Origin: Geomicrobium sp. JCM 19038 | GTDB lineage: Bacteria; Bacillota; Bacilli; Bacillales; Marinococcaceae | Assembly (NCBI RefSeq): GCF_000698125.1 | Contig: NZ_BAXA01000025.1 | Span: 1-39,893 of the forward strand | Reading direction: 5' to 3' | DNA: 39,893 nt | Shown here: positions 24,823 through 33,110 of the stretch, one piece after another | Layout of the letters: every line of letters starts with the position of its first letter | Position numbering within the stretch: the first letter of the stretch is position 1 | Program-made: the position numbers and the translations under genes | The notes under the pieces: generated by a model | Database searches by the model: none | The model's input: the letters and a program-made list of their open reading frames with translations, nothing else | Told to the model about the DNA's origin: nothing

Positions 24823-26214
24823 ATGATCGTACAAGAACACCGTGAACTTCAATTCAAAATTGCAGAGATCACAGAGATTGCTGAAGGGTTCGGATAGATT
24901 TTTATCCGATGAGATATGAAATTTGCCCGGCCGATATAATTTATACGTTTGGTGCTTATGGGATGCCTACTCGATTTAGTCATTGGAGTTTCGGTAAGCA
25001 GTTCCATAAAATGAAAGTTCAATATGATTTAGGATTAAGCAAGATTTATGAACTAGTGATTAATTCAAATCCTTGTTATGCATTTTTGTTAAATAATAAT
25101 TCGTTGATTCAAAATGAGTTAATCGTTGCTCACGTTCTTGCACATTGCGATTTCTTTAAGAACAATTGTCGATTTGTAAACACGAGAAAAGATATGGTCG
25201 AGAGCATGAGCGCGACCGCTGAGCGAATTTTTCATTATGAGCAAATTCATGGCAAAGAAGAAGTTGAGACATTTCTTGATGCGGTTCTTGCCATTTCAAG
25301 AACATGTCGATCCTTATCGTTTACCAAAAGGTGAAGAGAGAGAGAAAGTCTTAAAACCGATGCAAAAGAAATCCGAACCGTACGAAGATTTGTGGGAAAC
25401 TGAAACGAAAGAGCCTGTGAAAAAAGTGAAGAAGAAGTTTCCAGAGAAACCTGAAAAAGATTTACTTTTGTTTATAGAAGAACATAGTACAGAGCTTGAA
25501 GATTGGCAGCGAGATATTTTAACGATGATGCGAGAAGAGATGCTTTACTTTTGGCCACAAATGGAAACGAAAATTATGAACGAAGGCTGGGCTTCGTTTT
25601 GGCATGCGAGAATTATGAGAGAAGTGGACTTATCATTTGCAGAGACGATTGAATTCGCGAAGTTAAACGCAAGTGTTGTTGTACCATCTAAAACGACAAT
25701 TAACCCGTATTATTTAGGTTTAAAGATTTTTGAAGATATTGAGGAAAGGTACGATAATCCGAACGACGAACTGAAACAATTGGGAATTAAGCAAGGAAGT
25801 GGCCGTGCAAAAATCTTTGAAGTGAGAGAATTAGAGTCGGATGCATCGTTTCTTAGAAATTATTTGACGAAAGATTTAGTGGAGCGAGAAGACCTTTACC
25901 TATTCGGAAAAAAAGGCAATCAATACGAAATTACCGATAAATCGTGGGAACACGTTCGTGATGAGTTAGTTGCTTCAAGGGTCAATGGTGGTTTTCCTTA
26001 TTTAACAGTGACAGATGGGAATTATTTACGCGCGGGGGAACTTTACGTTACGCATCAGTTTGAGGGGATTGAGCTTGATGTGAAAGAACTCGAGAAAACG
26101 ATTCCGTACATGTATCACTTATGGGGAAGGCCGGTTCATTTAGAAACGGTTTGTGCTGGGAAAATAACTGTATTTACGTACGATGGCCGTAGAATTCATC
26201 GAAAAACGAAATGA
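24823..26214 (+). CDS. spoVR: stage V sporulation protein SpoVR (two frameshifts as sequenced)
   Basis: Needed for spore cortex formation in B. subtilis; third member of the PrkA-YhbH-SpoVR set. Family sequence is continuous over three frames: [12 protein letters not shown], then [32 protein letters not shown], then [13 protein letters not shown] and [14 protein letters not shown]. Break 1 near 24895: GGATAGAT should read GGATTAGAT (one T lost). Break 2 at 25294-25296: CATTTCAA should read CATTCAA (one T gained). The two changes cancel, so start 24823 and stop 26214 are in the same frame. RBS AAGGGGGA precedes the ATG. Repaired length about 463 residues, normal. Confidence 0.88.
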
Positions 26215-26236
26215 TGCAATAAGTAATCATTAAACA

Positions 26237-26317
26237 AGTCGACAGACGCGTTCTGAATGATACTACAATTGTTGAGAGGCGTAGTGAAATTCTAAGGTCT
26301 TTTCTGTCGGCTTTTTT
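26237..26317 (+). terminator. terminator after spoVR
   Basis: AGTCGACAGA (26237-26246) pairs with TCTGTCGGCT (26303-26312, one G-U), then a T run. The enclosed 56 bases form a long loop. Confidence 0.6.
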
Positions 26318-26410
26318 ATTGATGACAATCTAAGGCAAACCATTTGCTAGATAAACAAAGCGCTTGTCAGGGATTTACTCCTTTTATTACAAAAAATGTC
26401 AATGTTTCGT

Positions 26411-26438
26411 AAAAAAGGACGACCTACAACGTAGGTCG
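26411..26438 (-). terminator. minus-strand terminator downstream of the LemA-like gene
   Basis: CGACCTAC (26438-26431 on minus) pairs with GTAGGTCG (26427-26420) around a 3-base loop, followed after two bases by six Ts (plus-strand As 26411-26416). Confidence 0.8.
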
Positions 26439-26540
26439 CCAAGATCAAAATACACGCATCAAGAAGGTAATGCAAAGTAAGCAGGGTTGAATCGAATCAT
26501 TGATTCGATCAATGAAGACCCTGTCGGCGTAAATATAGCA
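26411..26540 (-). other. candidate structured RNA or 3' UTR on the minus strand
   Basis: Minus strand: a possible -10 TATATT (26537-26532) preceded by TGC, then a two-level hairpin with outer arms CAGGGT (26523-26518) and ACCCTG (26487-26482) and a perfect inner stem ATCGAATC/GATTCGAT (26509-26502, 26498-26491), then a strong terminator. The -35 is poor. It could equally be the 3' UTR of the LemA-like gene upstream. Confidence 0.3.
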
Positions 26541-26585
26541 TATTACATGAATTTATTCCATAACACTTAATAAAATTGTAATAAT

Positions 26586-27131
26586 TTAATTCGAAGTTAC
26601 TGTTTGCTTACAATCATCTGAAGCGTCACCGTACGTGTTTTCGAACTGGTGAATTCGTGCTACAAATTTCGTTGGAGCCGTTGAAATTCCTTTGTTGTAA
26701 AGCTGTAGTTCGTGTTCATACGCTTGCACTTCATAGGAAATATACGTAACTAATTGTTCAAGCTCAATGCGTTCTTCTTGAATGTTAAAAAAAGTTGGTG
26801 CCTCGTGTTCTTGGATTTCTTTTACTAGAGCATTGATATGATTAAACCAATGGAGCCGCTCATGACGAGTTAACGATGGGTCATTAATCGACGCTAATGA
26901 GAGAAGCAAGTCATGCTGTCGTTTACTGTCTTGAACTTTGTGTACGACTTTATGTACGATGCGCTCATAGCGATGAAGAAGTCTAGAGAGCTGTGACCAA
27001 CGTTTTTCAATCCGTTTTACAAACTTTAACAATACCGAATAACCAACGAGCCATCCTAGCAATGTTATTCCAATCAAACTACCTAAAATAATGGGGAATA
27101 CCAATGAGTTCAGTCCTCCCTTAACGTACAA
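26586..27131 (-). CDS. LemA-like membrane-anchored helical protein
   Basis: A 181-residue protein: one N-terminal membrane helix (VFPIILGSLIGITLLGWLVG), then an all-helical soluble domain (VKRIEKRWSQLSRLLHRYERI; AYEHELQLYNKGISTAPTKF). The late motif with Tyr/Asn before a short loop (ELQLYNKGI) resembles LemA family proteins, but the typical LemA sequence is only loosely matched. Start is ambiguous: MYVKGG at 27131 or TTG/GTG a few codons later after GGGAGG. Divergent from the acyl-CoA dehydrogenase operon. Function unknown. Confidence 0.5.
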   Translation of the reverse strand: MYVKGGLNSLVFPIILGSLIGITLLGWLVGYSVLLKFVKRIEKRWSQLSRLLHRYERIVHKVVHKVQDSKRQHDLLLSLASINDPSLTRHERLHWFNHINALVKEIQEHEAPTFFNIQEERIELEQLVTYISYEVQAYEHELQLYNKGISTAPTKFVARIHQFENTYGDASDDCKQTVTSN

Positions 27132-27273
27132 TTATTAAGCTCTACTATACCATATGAGAATCAATCATAGGGAATGCGAATGTAGGGAAAGAAACCCACA
27201 TCATTACTAATTAGGCTCGTTTGTCATAAGTGAACTAATACTAGACGGTTAATTAACAGTATAGTATGGTTAC

Positions 27274-27287
27274 TGTAAGCGCTTACT
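27274..27287. promoter_or_regulatory. catabolite-responsive element (cre), CcpA site
   Basis: TGTAAGCGCTTACT matches the Bacillus cre consensus TGWAARCGYTWNCW at every position and is nearly palindromic. It lies 60 bases before the acyl-CoA dehydrogenase start. Inference: the branched-chain degradation operon is repressed by CcpA when preferred sugars are present. Confidence 0.75.
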
Positions 27288-27295
27288 GATCTGAA

Positions 27296-27319
27296 CCGAT
27301 TGAGCGCTTGCTCAGTCGG
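27296..27319. promoter_or_regulatory. palindromic operator candidate upstream of the acyl-CoA degradation operon
   Basis: Arms CCGATTGAGC (27296-27305) and GCTCAGTCGG (27310-27319) are inverted repeats with one mismatch around GCTT. It lies 28 bases before the start codon, after the cre site, and has no T run, so it is more like a repressor operator (TetR-type size and symmetry) than a terminator. Confidence 0.5.
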
Positions 27320-27347
27320 CAAATTCTAAATAAAGCGAGGGATTGTA

Positions 27348-28495
27348 TTGAATTTTGCATTATCGAAAGAACAACGGATGATCCGAGACACAGTTCGAGA
27401 TTTTGTAAAAGCAGAAGTGGCACCAAAAGCGATTGAAGTCGATCAAACTTCACGGTTTCCAAAGGAAAACTTTGATCGCATGGCTGAGCTTGGCATTTCT
27501 GGTTTGCCAATTCCTGAAAAGTACGGTGGAGCAGGTGCAGATACACTGTCGTACGCACTTGCGGTAGAAGAAATCGGTAAAGGTTGTGGTGGAACAGGGC
27601 TTAGCTATGCAGCATCTGTTTCGCTCGGTGCAAGCCCATTACTGAATTTCGGCAATGAAAAACAAAAAGAAGAATTTCTAGTTCCGATTTGCAAAGGCGA
27701 ATCATTAGGTTCGTTTGGATTGACAGAACCTAATGCAGGTTCTGATGCAGGTGGGACAAAAACGACAGCAAAAAAACAAGGCGATCATTATGTGATTAAC
27801 GGTGAAAAATGCTGGATTACGAATGCGGAGTATGCAAAAGCTGTCATTATAACCGCTGTGTCCGGGAAGAAAACAAACGGTAAAAATATCATCTCTGCAT
27901 TTATTGTTCCGACTAATCAGAAAGGATTTACAATTTCGAGCCTTATGAAAAGATGGGAGTACGAGGTTCGAATACGACTGAATTAGTGTTAGAAGACGTG
28001 ATGATTCCTGAAGAGAATCTTTTAGGTGACTCTGAAAAAGGCTTCCATCAGTTTTTGGAAACGTTAGATGGTGGAAGAATTTCAATCGGTGCACTTGCCG
28101 TTGGAATTGCACAAGCTGCTTATGAACGTGCACTGAACTATTCAAAAGAGCGTAAGCAATTTGGTGAACAGATCGGCAAGTTTCAATCCATTCAATTTAA
28201 GTTAGCTGACATGGCTATGCAAATTGAATTAGCAAGAACGATGGTTCACAAAGCTGCTTGGCTAAAAGATGAGAAGAAGCCATTTAAAAAAGAAGCTGCA
28301 TTTGCGAAATTGTACGCATCAGAAATGGCAACGAAAGTATGTAATGACGCGATCCAAATTCACGGAGGTTCGGGGTATATGCGTGAATTCGAGGTAGAGC
28401 GTATGTTGAGAGATACGAAGCTTATGGAAATTGGTGAAGGTACTTCTGAGATCCAACGAATGGTAATTAGTCGTGAAATTGGATGTCCAATGTAG
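27348..28495 (+). CDS. yngJ: acyl-CoA dehydrogenase, probable isovaleryl-CoA dehydrogenase (frameshifted as sequenced)
   Basis: FAD enzyme that introduces the alpha,beta double bond into branched or short acyl-CoA. Seen: N-terminal [22 protein letters not shown]-binding [15 protein letters not shown] and CWITNAEYA, then [12 protein letters not shown], and C-terminal [25 protein letters not shown] and GEGTSEIQR. The frame breaks at 27941-27943: restoring a third C gives [19 protein letters not shown] 27348 is the start with GAGGG upstream. About 382 residues after repair. Neighbours (biotin carboxylase, biotin carrier, hydratase, carboxyltransferase) point to leucine breakdown, as B. subtilis YngJ. 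Confidence 0.88.
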
Positions 28496-28508
28496 AGGAG
28501 TGATAACC

Positions 28509-29845
28509 ATGTTTAAGAAAGTTCTAATCGCAAACCGAGGCGAGATTGCGTGTAGAATTATTCGTACGTGTAAAGAAATGGGTATTATATCCGTTGCGGT
28601 TTATTCGGATGCAGACGCAACGAGCTTACATGTCAAAATTGCGGATGAAGCTTATCACATTGGTGGTTCAGCAGCAAAGGATAGCTATTTGAACGATCAA
28701 AAAATCATTGAAGTAGCCAAGGAATCAGGGCAGAGGCAATCCATCCTGGCTATGGTTTCTTGTCGGAAAATGCCGAATTTTCTAGATTGTGCAAAGAGAA
28801 TGATCTTGTCTTTGTCGGTCCTAAGCCTGAAACGATCGAAGCGATGGGTGACAAAATTTCTGCACGAGAGAAGATGGAAGCAGCCGGAGTTCCTGTTCTT
28901 CCAGGTAATCATAACGTTGCTTCTGCAGATGAAGCGGTTGAAATTGCTGCAACGATTGGATACCCCCTCATGGTTAAGGCAGCAGCAGGTGGTGGGGGAA
29001 TAGGCATGGAACTCGTCACAAACGATGATCAATTGCGAAAAGCATATAGCAGCAATCAGCGTCGTGCGAAGAACTATTTTGGTTCAGGAAACCTTTACTT
29101 GGAGAAGGCTTTACTTAATCCAAGACACATTGAAATTCAAGTAATTGCTGATTCATTAGGTGACGCCATTCACCTTGGAGAACGAGATTGCTCTATCCAA
29201 AGACGCCATCAAAAAGTAATTGAAGAAGCACCCGCTCCATCATTATGCGACGATGTTCGTGAAGCGATGAGGCAAGCAGCTTTAAAAGCTGTAAAGTCAT
29301 TACAGTATGTTAATGCGGGTACGTTAGAGTTTCTCTATGAAGAAGGACAATTTTACTTTTTAGAAATGAACACGAGGCTACAAGTAGAACACCCGGTTAC
29401 TGAGGCCATTACAGGTATAGACCTCGTAAAAGAGCAAATAAACGTTGCGAGCGGGAAAGAATTATCAGTACGTCAAGAGGAGGTCACGTTCACAGGACAT
29501 AGCATTGAATGCCGAGTGTATGCAGAAGATCCCGTGACGTTTTTTCCATCACCTGGGACGCTATCGAACGTTTTGTTTCCTAGAGACGTGCGTGTCGATC
29601 ACTCGATTGAATCTGGAACAGAAGTAACCCCTTTTTATGACCCGATGATCGCTAAAGTCATCGTTCACGATCTTGATCGACAAAAAGCGATTGAGAAAAT
29701 GAAGCAAACGCTCTTAAACACGAGCATAGAAGGGATCAAAACGAACATTCCATTTTTACGTCGTGTGCTCGACCAACCTGACTTTATAAATGAAAACATG
29801 AATACAAACTTTGTTCAAAAGCATAAAGAGACGATACTACAATAA
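28509..29845 (+). CDS. yngH: biotin carboxylase subunit of an acyl-CoA (methylcrotonoyl-CoA) carboxylase (frameshifted as sequenced)
   Basis: Carboxylates biotin on the carrier protein with ATP and bicarbonate. Seen: N-terminal [23 protein letters not shown]-grasp loop [44 protein letters not shown] and [13 protein letters not shown]. The frame breaks at 28728-28730: adding a fourth G gives [20 protein letters not shown], the family-typical segment. ATG 28509 follows AGAGGAG, 13 bases after the dehydrogenase. Repaired length about 445 residues. The housekeeping AccC is a close relative; assignment to the leucine pathway rests on the neighbours. Confidence 0.88.
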
Positions 29846-29857
29846 GGAGATGGTCAC

Positions 29858-30070
29858 ATGGCAACAATCACATCAACGATGGCAGGTAATCTGTGGAAAG
29901 TGTTAAAGAACGTAGGTGACACGGTAGAAGCAGGTGAAGAAGTTGCAATTTTGGAATCCATGAAGATGGAAATTCCAATTGAAGCTGAATCAGCAGGGGT
30001 CGTTAAACAAGTTCAAAAGAACGAAGGCGAATTTGTAAATGAAGGCGACGTATTATTTGAAATCGAGTAA
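29858..30070 (+). CDS. yngHB: biotin/lipoyl attachment carrier protein
   Basis: A 70-residue stand-alone biotin carboxyl carrier. The biotinylated lysine is in the canonical ESMKME motif; flanking GDTVEAGEEVAILE and VNEGDVLFEIE complete the half-barrel. RBS AAGGAG precedes ATG 29858. It lies 12 bases after the biotin carboxylase and supplies carboxybiotin to the downstream carboxyltransferase. Confidence 0.95.
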   Translation: MATITSTMAGNLWKVLKNVGDTVEAGEEVAILESMKMEIPIEAESAGVVKQVQKNEGEFVNEGDVLFEIE

Positions 30071-30084
30071 AGGGGCTGTTGCAG

Positions 30085-30863
30085 GTGACAAACATTACAG
30101 TAGAAATTGACGAATTTGGCATTTGTTACGTCCAACTTAACCGCAAAAAACAAGCAAACAGTTTGTCAAAGGCACTTTTAGATGAATTAAAGAGTGAAAT
30201 CGAATCAATTAAATTTAATGAAGAAGTAAAAGTCGTTGTGTTTACTGCAGTAGGCAATAAGATCTTTCTGCAGGAGCGGATCTAAAAGAACGTTCATCGA
30301 TGACTGAGAAAGAAGTTGTGGCAGCAGTCCACAACATCCAATCTGTCGTTCACCTTGTGTCAACGATTCCGCAACCTACCATTGCAGCTGTGAATGGTAG
30401 TGCACTTGGTGGTGGATTAGAACTGGCTCTTGCTACTGACATTCGCGTCGGAGCGATAGAAGGGACGTACGGACTGCCTGAAACATCCCTAGCCATTATT
30501 CCTGGAGCAGGTGGAACACAGCGACTTGCGAAATTAATCGGACCCGGAAAAGCGAAGCAATTAATTTTTTCTGCTGCACGTATTAGCGGTCAAGAAGCGT
30601 TTGATATAGGCATCTTCGAAGAATGTGTGCCTCTTCAAGACGTCGTTCAAACGGCAAAAGAGCTTGCATTTACCATTGCTAACAACGGTCCTCTTGCCAC
30701 AAAGATGGCAAAGCAAGCAATTGATTTAGGGCTCTTAAATGATTTAGAAACAGGGCTTGCAATTGAACGAGCGAGTTATGAGAAGACGATTCCAACTGCT
30801 GATCGCAAAGAAGGATTACTTGCCTTTAAGGAAAAACGAACGCCATCCTATATAGGAAAGTAG
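30085..30863 (+). CDS. yngF: enoyl-CoA hydratase, probable methylglutaconyl-CoA hydratase (frameshifted as sequenced)
   Basis: Crotonase-fold hydratase. Seen: oxyanion-hole segment SAGADLKE after repair, AAVNGSALGGGLELALATDI and GLPETSLAIIPGAGGTQRL with the catalytic Glu. The frame breaks at 30264-30266: TTT should be TTTT, giving KIFSAGADLKERSS. GTG 30085 is preferred: AAAGGGG lies nine bases upstream, while TTG 30079 is too close. Repaired length about 259 residues. By position (biotin carrier upstream, carboxyltransferase downstream) it matches B. subtilis YngF of leucine catabolism. Confidence 0.87.
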
Positions 30864-30873
30864 TGAACGAGAC

Positions 30874-32403
30874 ATGGTTAACACTAAAAAAGATCACCTC
30901 GCTATTCAACAGACGATTGAAGAAGGTGGAGCTGCGAAATATCATGAAAGCAACAGCGCTAAAGGAAAGAAATTTGTAAGAGATCGTCTGGCTGATTTGC
31001 TCGATGATGGTTCAATTACATTTGAAGATGGGAAATTTGCAAACAACATGGCCGAAGGATTACCTGCTGATGGGGTTGTGACTGGAATGGGCACAATTCA
31101 CGGTGAGAGTGTCTGTTTTATGGCCAATGATTCTACAGTCAAAGCAGGGTCTTGGGGTGCTCGAACTGTTGAGAAGATCATTCGTATTCAAGAAACAGCA
31201 GAGCGGTTAAATACACCAATGTTGTATCTTGTAGACTCGGCAGGAGCTAGAATTACCGACCAAATCGACATGTTTCCTGGAAGACGTGGTGCAGGTCGAA
31301 TTTTTCATAATCAGATTCGACTTTCAGGACAAATTCCACAAATCTGTTTGTTGTTCGGACCGTCTGCTGCTGGAGGTGCGTACATACCGGCGTTTTGCGA
31401 TTTCGTCATTATGGTCGACCAAAACGCTTCGATGTATTTGGGGTCTCCACGGATGGCGGAAATGGTTATTGGTGAGAAGGTTAGTCTAGAAGAAATGGGC
31501 GGAGCGAAAATGCATTGCTCCGTGTCGGGGTGTGGTGATTACTTGGCTCAAGACGAAGATGAAGCCATTATCGCAGCTCGTCAGTATATGCGCTATATGC
31601 CAAAAAACTGTCACGAAAAGCCAGCAACGATTGACTACACGTTGCCTTCAGAACAAGATGTACAATCTTTACTCCCGAATAACCAAAACGCGCCGTTTGA
31701 TATGCGCGTCATGATCAAGCGCATTGCAGATGAAGATAGCTTGTTTGAAGTGAAGGAACGTTTTGCACCGGAATTACTTACAGCTTTTATCACGATCGAA
31801 GGTCGAGTCATCGGAGTCGTAGCAAACCAACCGAAAATTAAAGGTGGTGTGTTGTTTCACGATTCAGCTGACAAAGCAGCGAGGTTTATGACGATTTGCG
31901 ATGCGTACAACATTCCGCTCTTATTCCTTGCGGACGTACCTGGATTTATGATCGGTACGCACGTGGAACGAGCAGGAATCATTCGTCACGGAGCGAAGAT
32001 GCTAAGTGCGATGAGTAGTGCAACCGTCCCGAGAATTTCAGTGATCGTTCGAAAAGCATACGGCGCAGGTCTTTATGCAATGTCAGGTCCTGCATTTGAG
32101 CCAGATTGTACGTTAGCATTCCCTGAGGCACAAATTGCAGTTATGGGTCCAGAAGCTGCTGTGAACGCAGTATATGCGAACAAAATCGCAGAGCTTCCAG
32201 AGGAAGAGCGCCAAGCTTTTGTTCAAGAGAAGCGAAAAGAATACCAAGAAGATATCGATGTTTATCGCCTAGCCTCAGAGATGATCATTGATGAAATTAT
32301 CAAGCCAAATGAGCTTCGAAATGAGCTTATTCACCGCTTTAAGCAATACGAAAATAAAACGGTTAATCAGCCTAATAAAAAGCGGAGTGTTACTCCAGTC
32401 TAA
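30874..32403 (+). CDS. yngE: acyl-CoA carboxylase carboxyltransferase subunit (methylcrotonoyl-CoA carboxylase type)
   Basis: Transfers carboxyl from carboxybiotin to an acyl-CoA. Seen: GRRGAGRIFHNQI, GPSAAGGAYIPAFCD, EMGGAKMHCSVSGCGD in the N-terminal crotonase domain, and ADVPGFMIGTHVERAGIIRH, KAYGAGLYAMSG and AFPEAQIAVMGPEAAVNAV in the C-terminal one. Length 509 residues, intact. Substrate is inferred: 3-methylcrotonyl-CoA fits the neighbouring genes; propionyl-CoA is the main alternative. Last gene of the operon, followed by a terminator. Confidence 0.9.
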   Translation: MVNTKKDHLAIQQTIEEGGAAKYHESNSAKGKKFVRDRLADLLDDGSITFEDGKFANNMAEGLPADGVVTGMGTIHGESVCFMANDSTVKAGSWGARTVEKIIRIQETAERLNTPMLYLVDSAGARITDQIDMFPGRRGAGRIFHNQIRLSGQIPQICLLFGPSAAGGAYIPAFCDFVIMVDQNASMYLGSPRMAEMVIGEKVSLEEMGGAKMHCSVSGCGDYLAQDEDEAIIAARQYMRYMPKNCHEKPATIDYTLPSEQDVQSLLPNNQNAPFDMRVMIKRIADEDSLFEVKERFAPELLTAFITIEGRVIGVVANQPKIKGGVLFHDSADKAARFMTICDAYNIPLLFLADVPGFMIGTHVERAGIIRHGAKMLSAMSSATVPRISVIVRKAYGAGLYAMSGPAFEPDCTLAFPEAQIAVMGPEAAVNAVYANKIAELPEEERQAFVQEKRKEYQEDIDVYRLASEMIIDEIIKPNELRNELIHRFKQYENKTVNQPNKKRSVTPV

Positions 32404-32428
32404 AACCCTTGTGATTCAAGGGTTTTTT
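32402..32428 (+). terminator. terminator of the branched-chain acyl-CoA operon
   Basis: AAACCCTTG (32403-32411) pairs with CAAGGGTTT (32417-32425), then Ts. Confidence 0.85.
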
Positions 32429-32526
32429 TACGTTTAAGTAATTGGATGAACTTAACAATTAAAAAACACGGATAGAGATTTCAAATCGAGCCACAATATA
32501 GGTACACAGAGAGGGAGGTGAAACAC

Positions 32527-32730
32527 ATGGCAGATAACAGAAGCTCAAACCAACTTGTAGTACCTGGTGTACAACAAGCTCTAGACCAAATGAAATACGA
32601 AATCGCTTCTGAGTTCGGTGTCCAACTAGGACCAGACTCAACAGCACGCTCTAACGGTTCAGTTGGAGGGGAAATCACAAAACGCTTAGTTCAAATGGCT
32701 GAGCAACAAATGGGTGGTTACCAAAAGTAA
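32527..32730 (+). CDS. alpha/beta-type small acid-soluble spore protein
   Basis: DNA-binding spore protein that protects the forespore chromosome and is degraded at germination. A 67-residue protein with [23 protein letters not shown] and [15 protein letters not shown], the two conserved helices, and the GPR protease recognition site around E25-F30. RBS GGGAGGTG precedes ATG 32527. Expected to be sigma-G dependent; I could not fix a convincing promoter. Direct evidence of a spore former. Confidence 0.95.
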   Translation: MADNRSSNQLVVPGVQQALDQMKYEIASEFGVQLGPDSTARSNGSVGGEITKRLVQMAEQQMGGYQK

Positions 32731-32767
32731 CGCACTAATGAACATCTAATTAAATAAAGATGGCTAG

Positions 32768-32795
32768 AAAAGGCAGCGTACGCTGCCTTTTCATT
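32768..32795. terminator. bidirectional terminator after the SASP gene
   Basis: AAAAGGCAGC (32768-32777) pairs with GCTGCCTTTT (32782-32791); also faces the convergent yheE. Confidence 0.8.
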
Positions 32796-32798
32796 TTG

Positions 32799-33020
32799 TT
32801 ATTGTGGCGGTTGATGTTCTTCGAATTCGTGATAGAGCATTAAGTCGTGAATGTGCGCTTCAATCTTTTCAAGGTCTACATCGGGCGTACGTTTCCATTT
32901 AATTTGCCCATCTCCATGATACATACCCTCATAAAAAACTCCTTTATAAAAAAAGGAAAATTTCCATTCTTTAGAGATCCAATTGTTTTTTACAGTCTCG
33001 TATTGAAAATGTTGGAACAT
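32799..33020 (-). CDS. yheE: YheE family protein
   Basis: A 73-residue soluble protein: FSFFYKGVFYEGMYHGDGQI is the recognisable core of the small Bacillus YheE family, with an acidic helical C-terminus. RBS GAGGA precedes ATG 33020. In B. subtilis yheE also lies between an SASP gene and yheB-yheA, but with the ATP-grasp genes yheD and yheC in between; those are absent here. Function unknown. Confidence 0.75.
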   Translation of the reverse strand: MFQHFQYETVKNNWISKEWKFSFFYKGVFYEGMYHGDGQIKWKRTPDVDLEKIEAHIHDLMLYHEFEEHQPPQ

Positions 33021-33110
33021 CGTATCCTCCTCATGTCACGTTTCTACATGTTTTATGGTATCATGACTAGCGAATAGAAATGAAGATGTTTTAGATAGGA
33101 GACAGTGCTA

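Larger units (their letters stand above)
26215..26585. other. 371-base intergenic region between spoVR and the LemA-like gene
   Basis: No protein-coding gene seen. It holds the spoVR terminator (26237-26317), a stretch without recognisable features (26318-26410), a minus-strand terminator (26411-26438) and a nested inverted repeat (26482-26523) that may be part of a small RNA or a structured 3' untranslated region. Confidence 0.7.

Noticed and set aside
27705-28145. 146-codon minus-strand ORF inside the acyl-CoA dehydrogenase
   Set aside because: Antisense to conserved acyl-CoA dehydrogenase sequence; no independent support.
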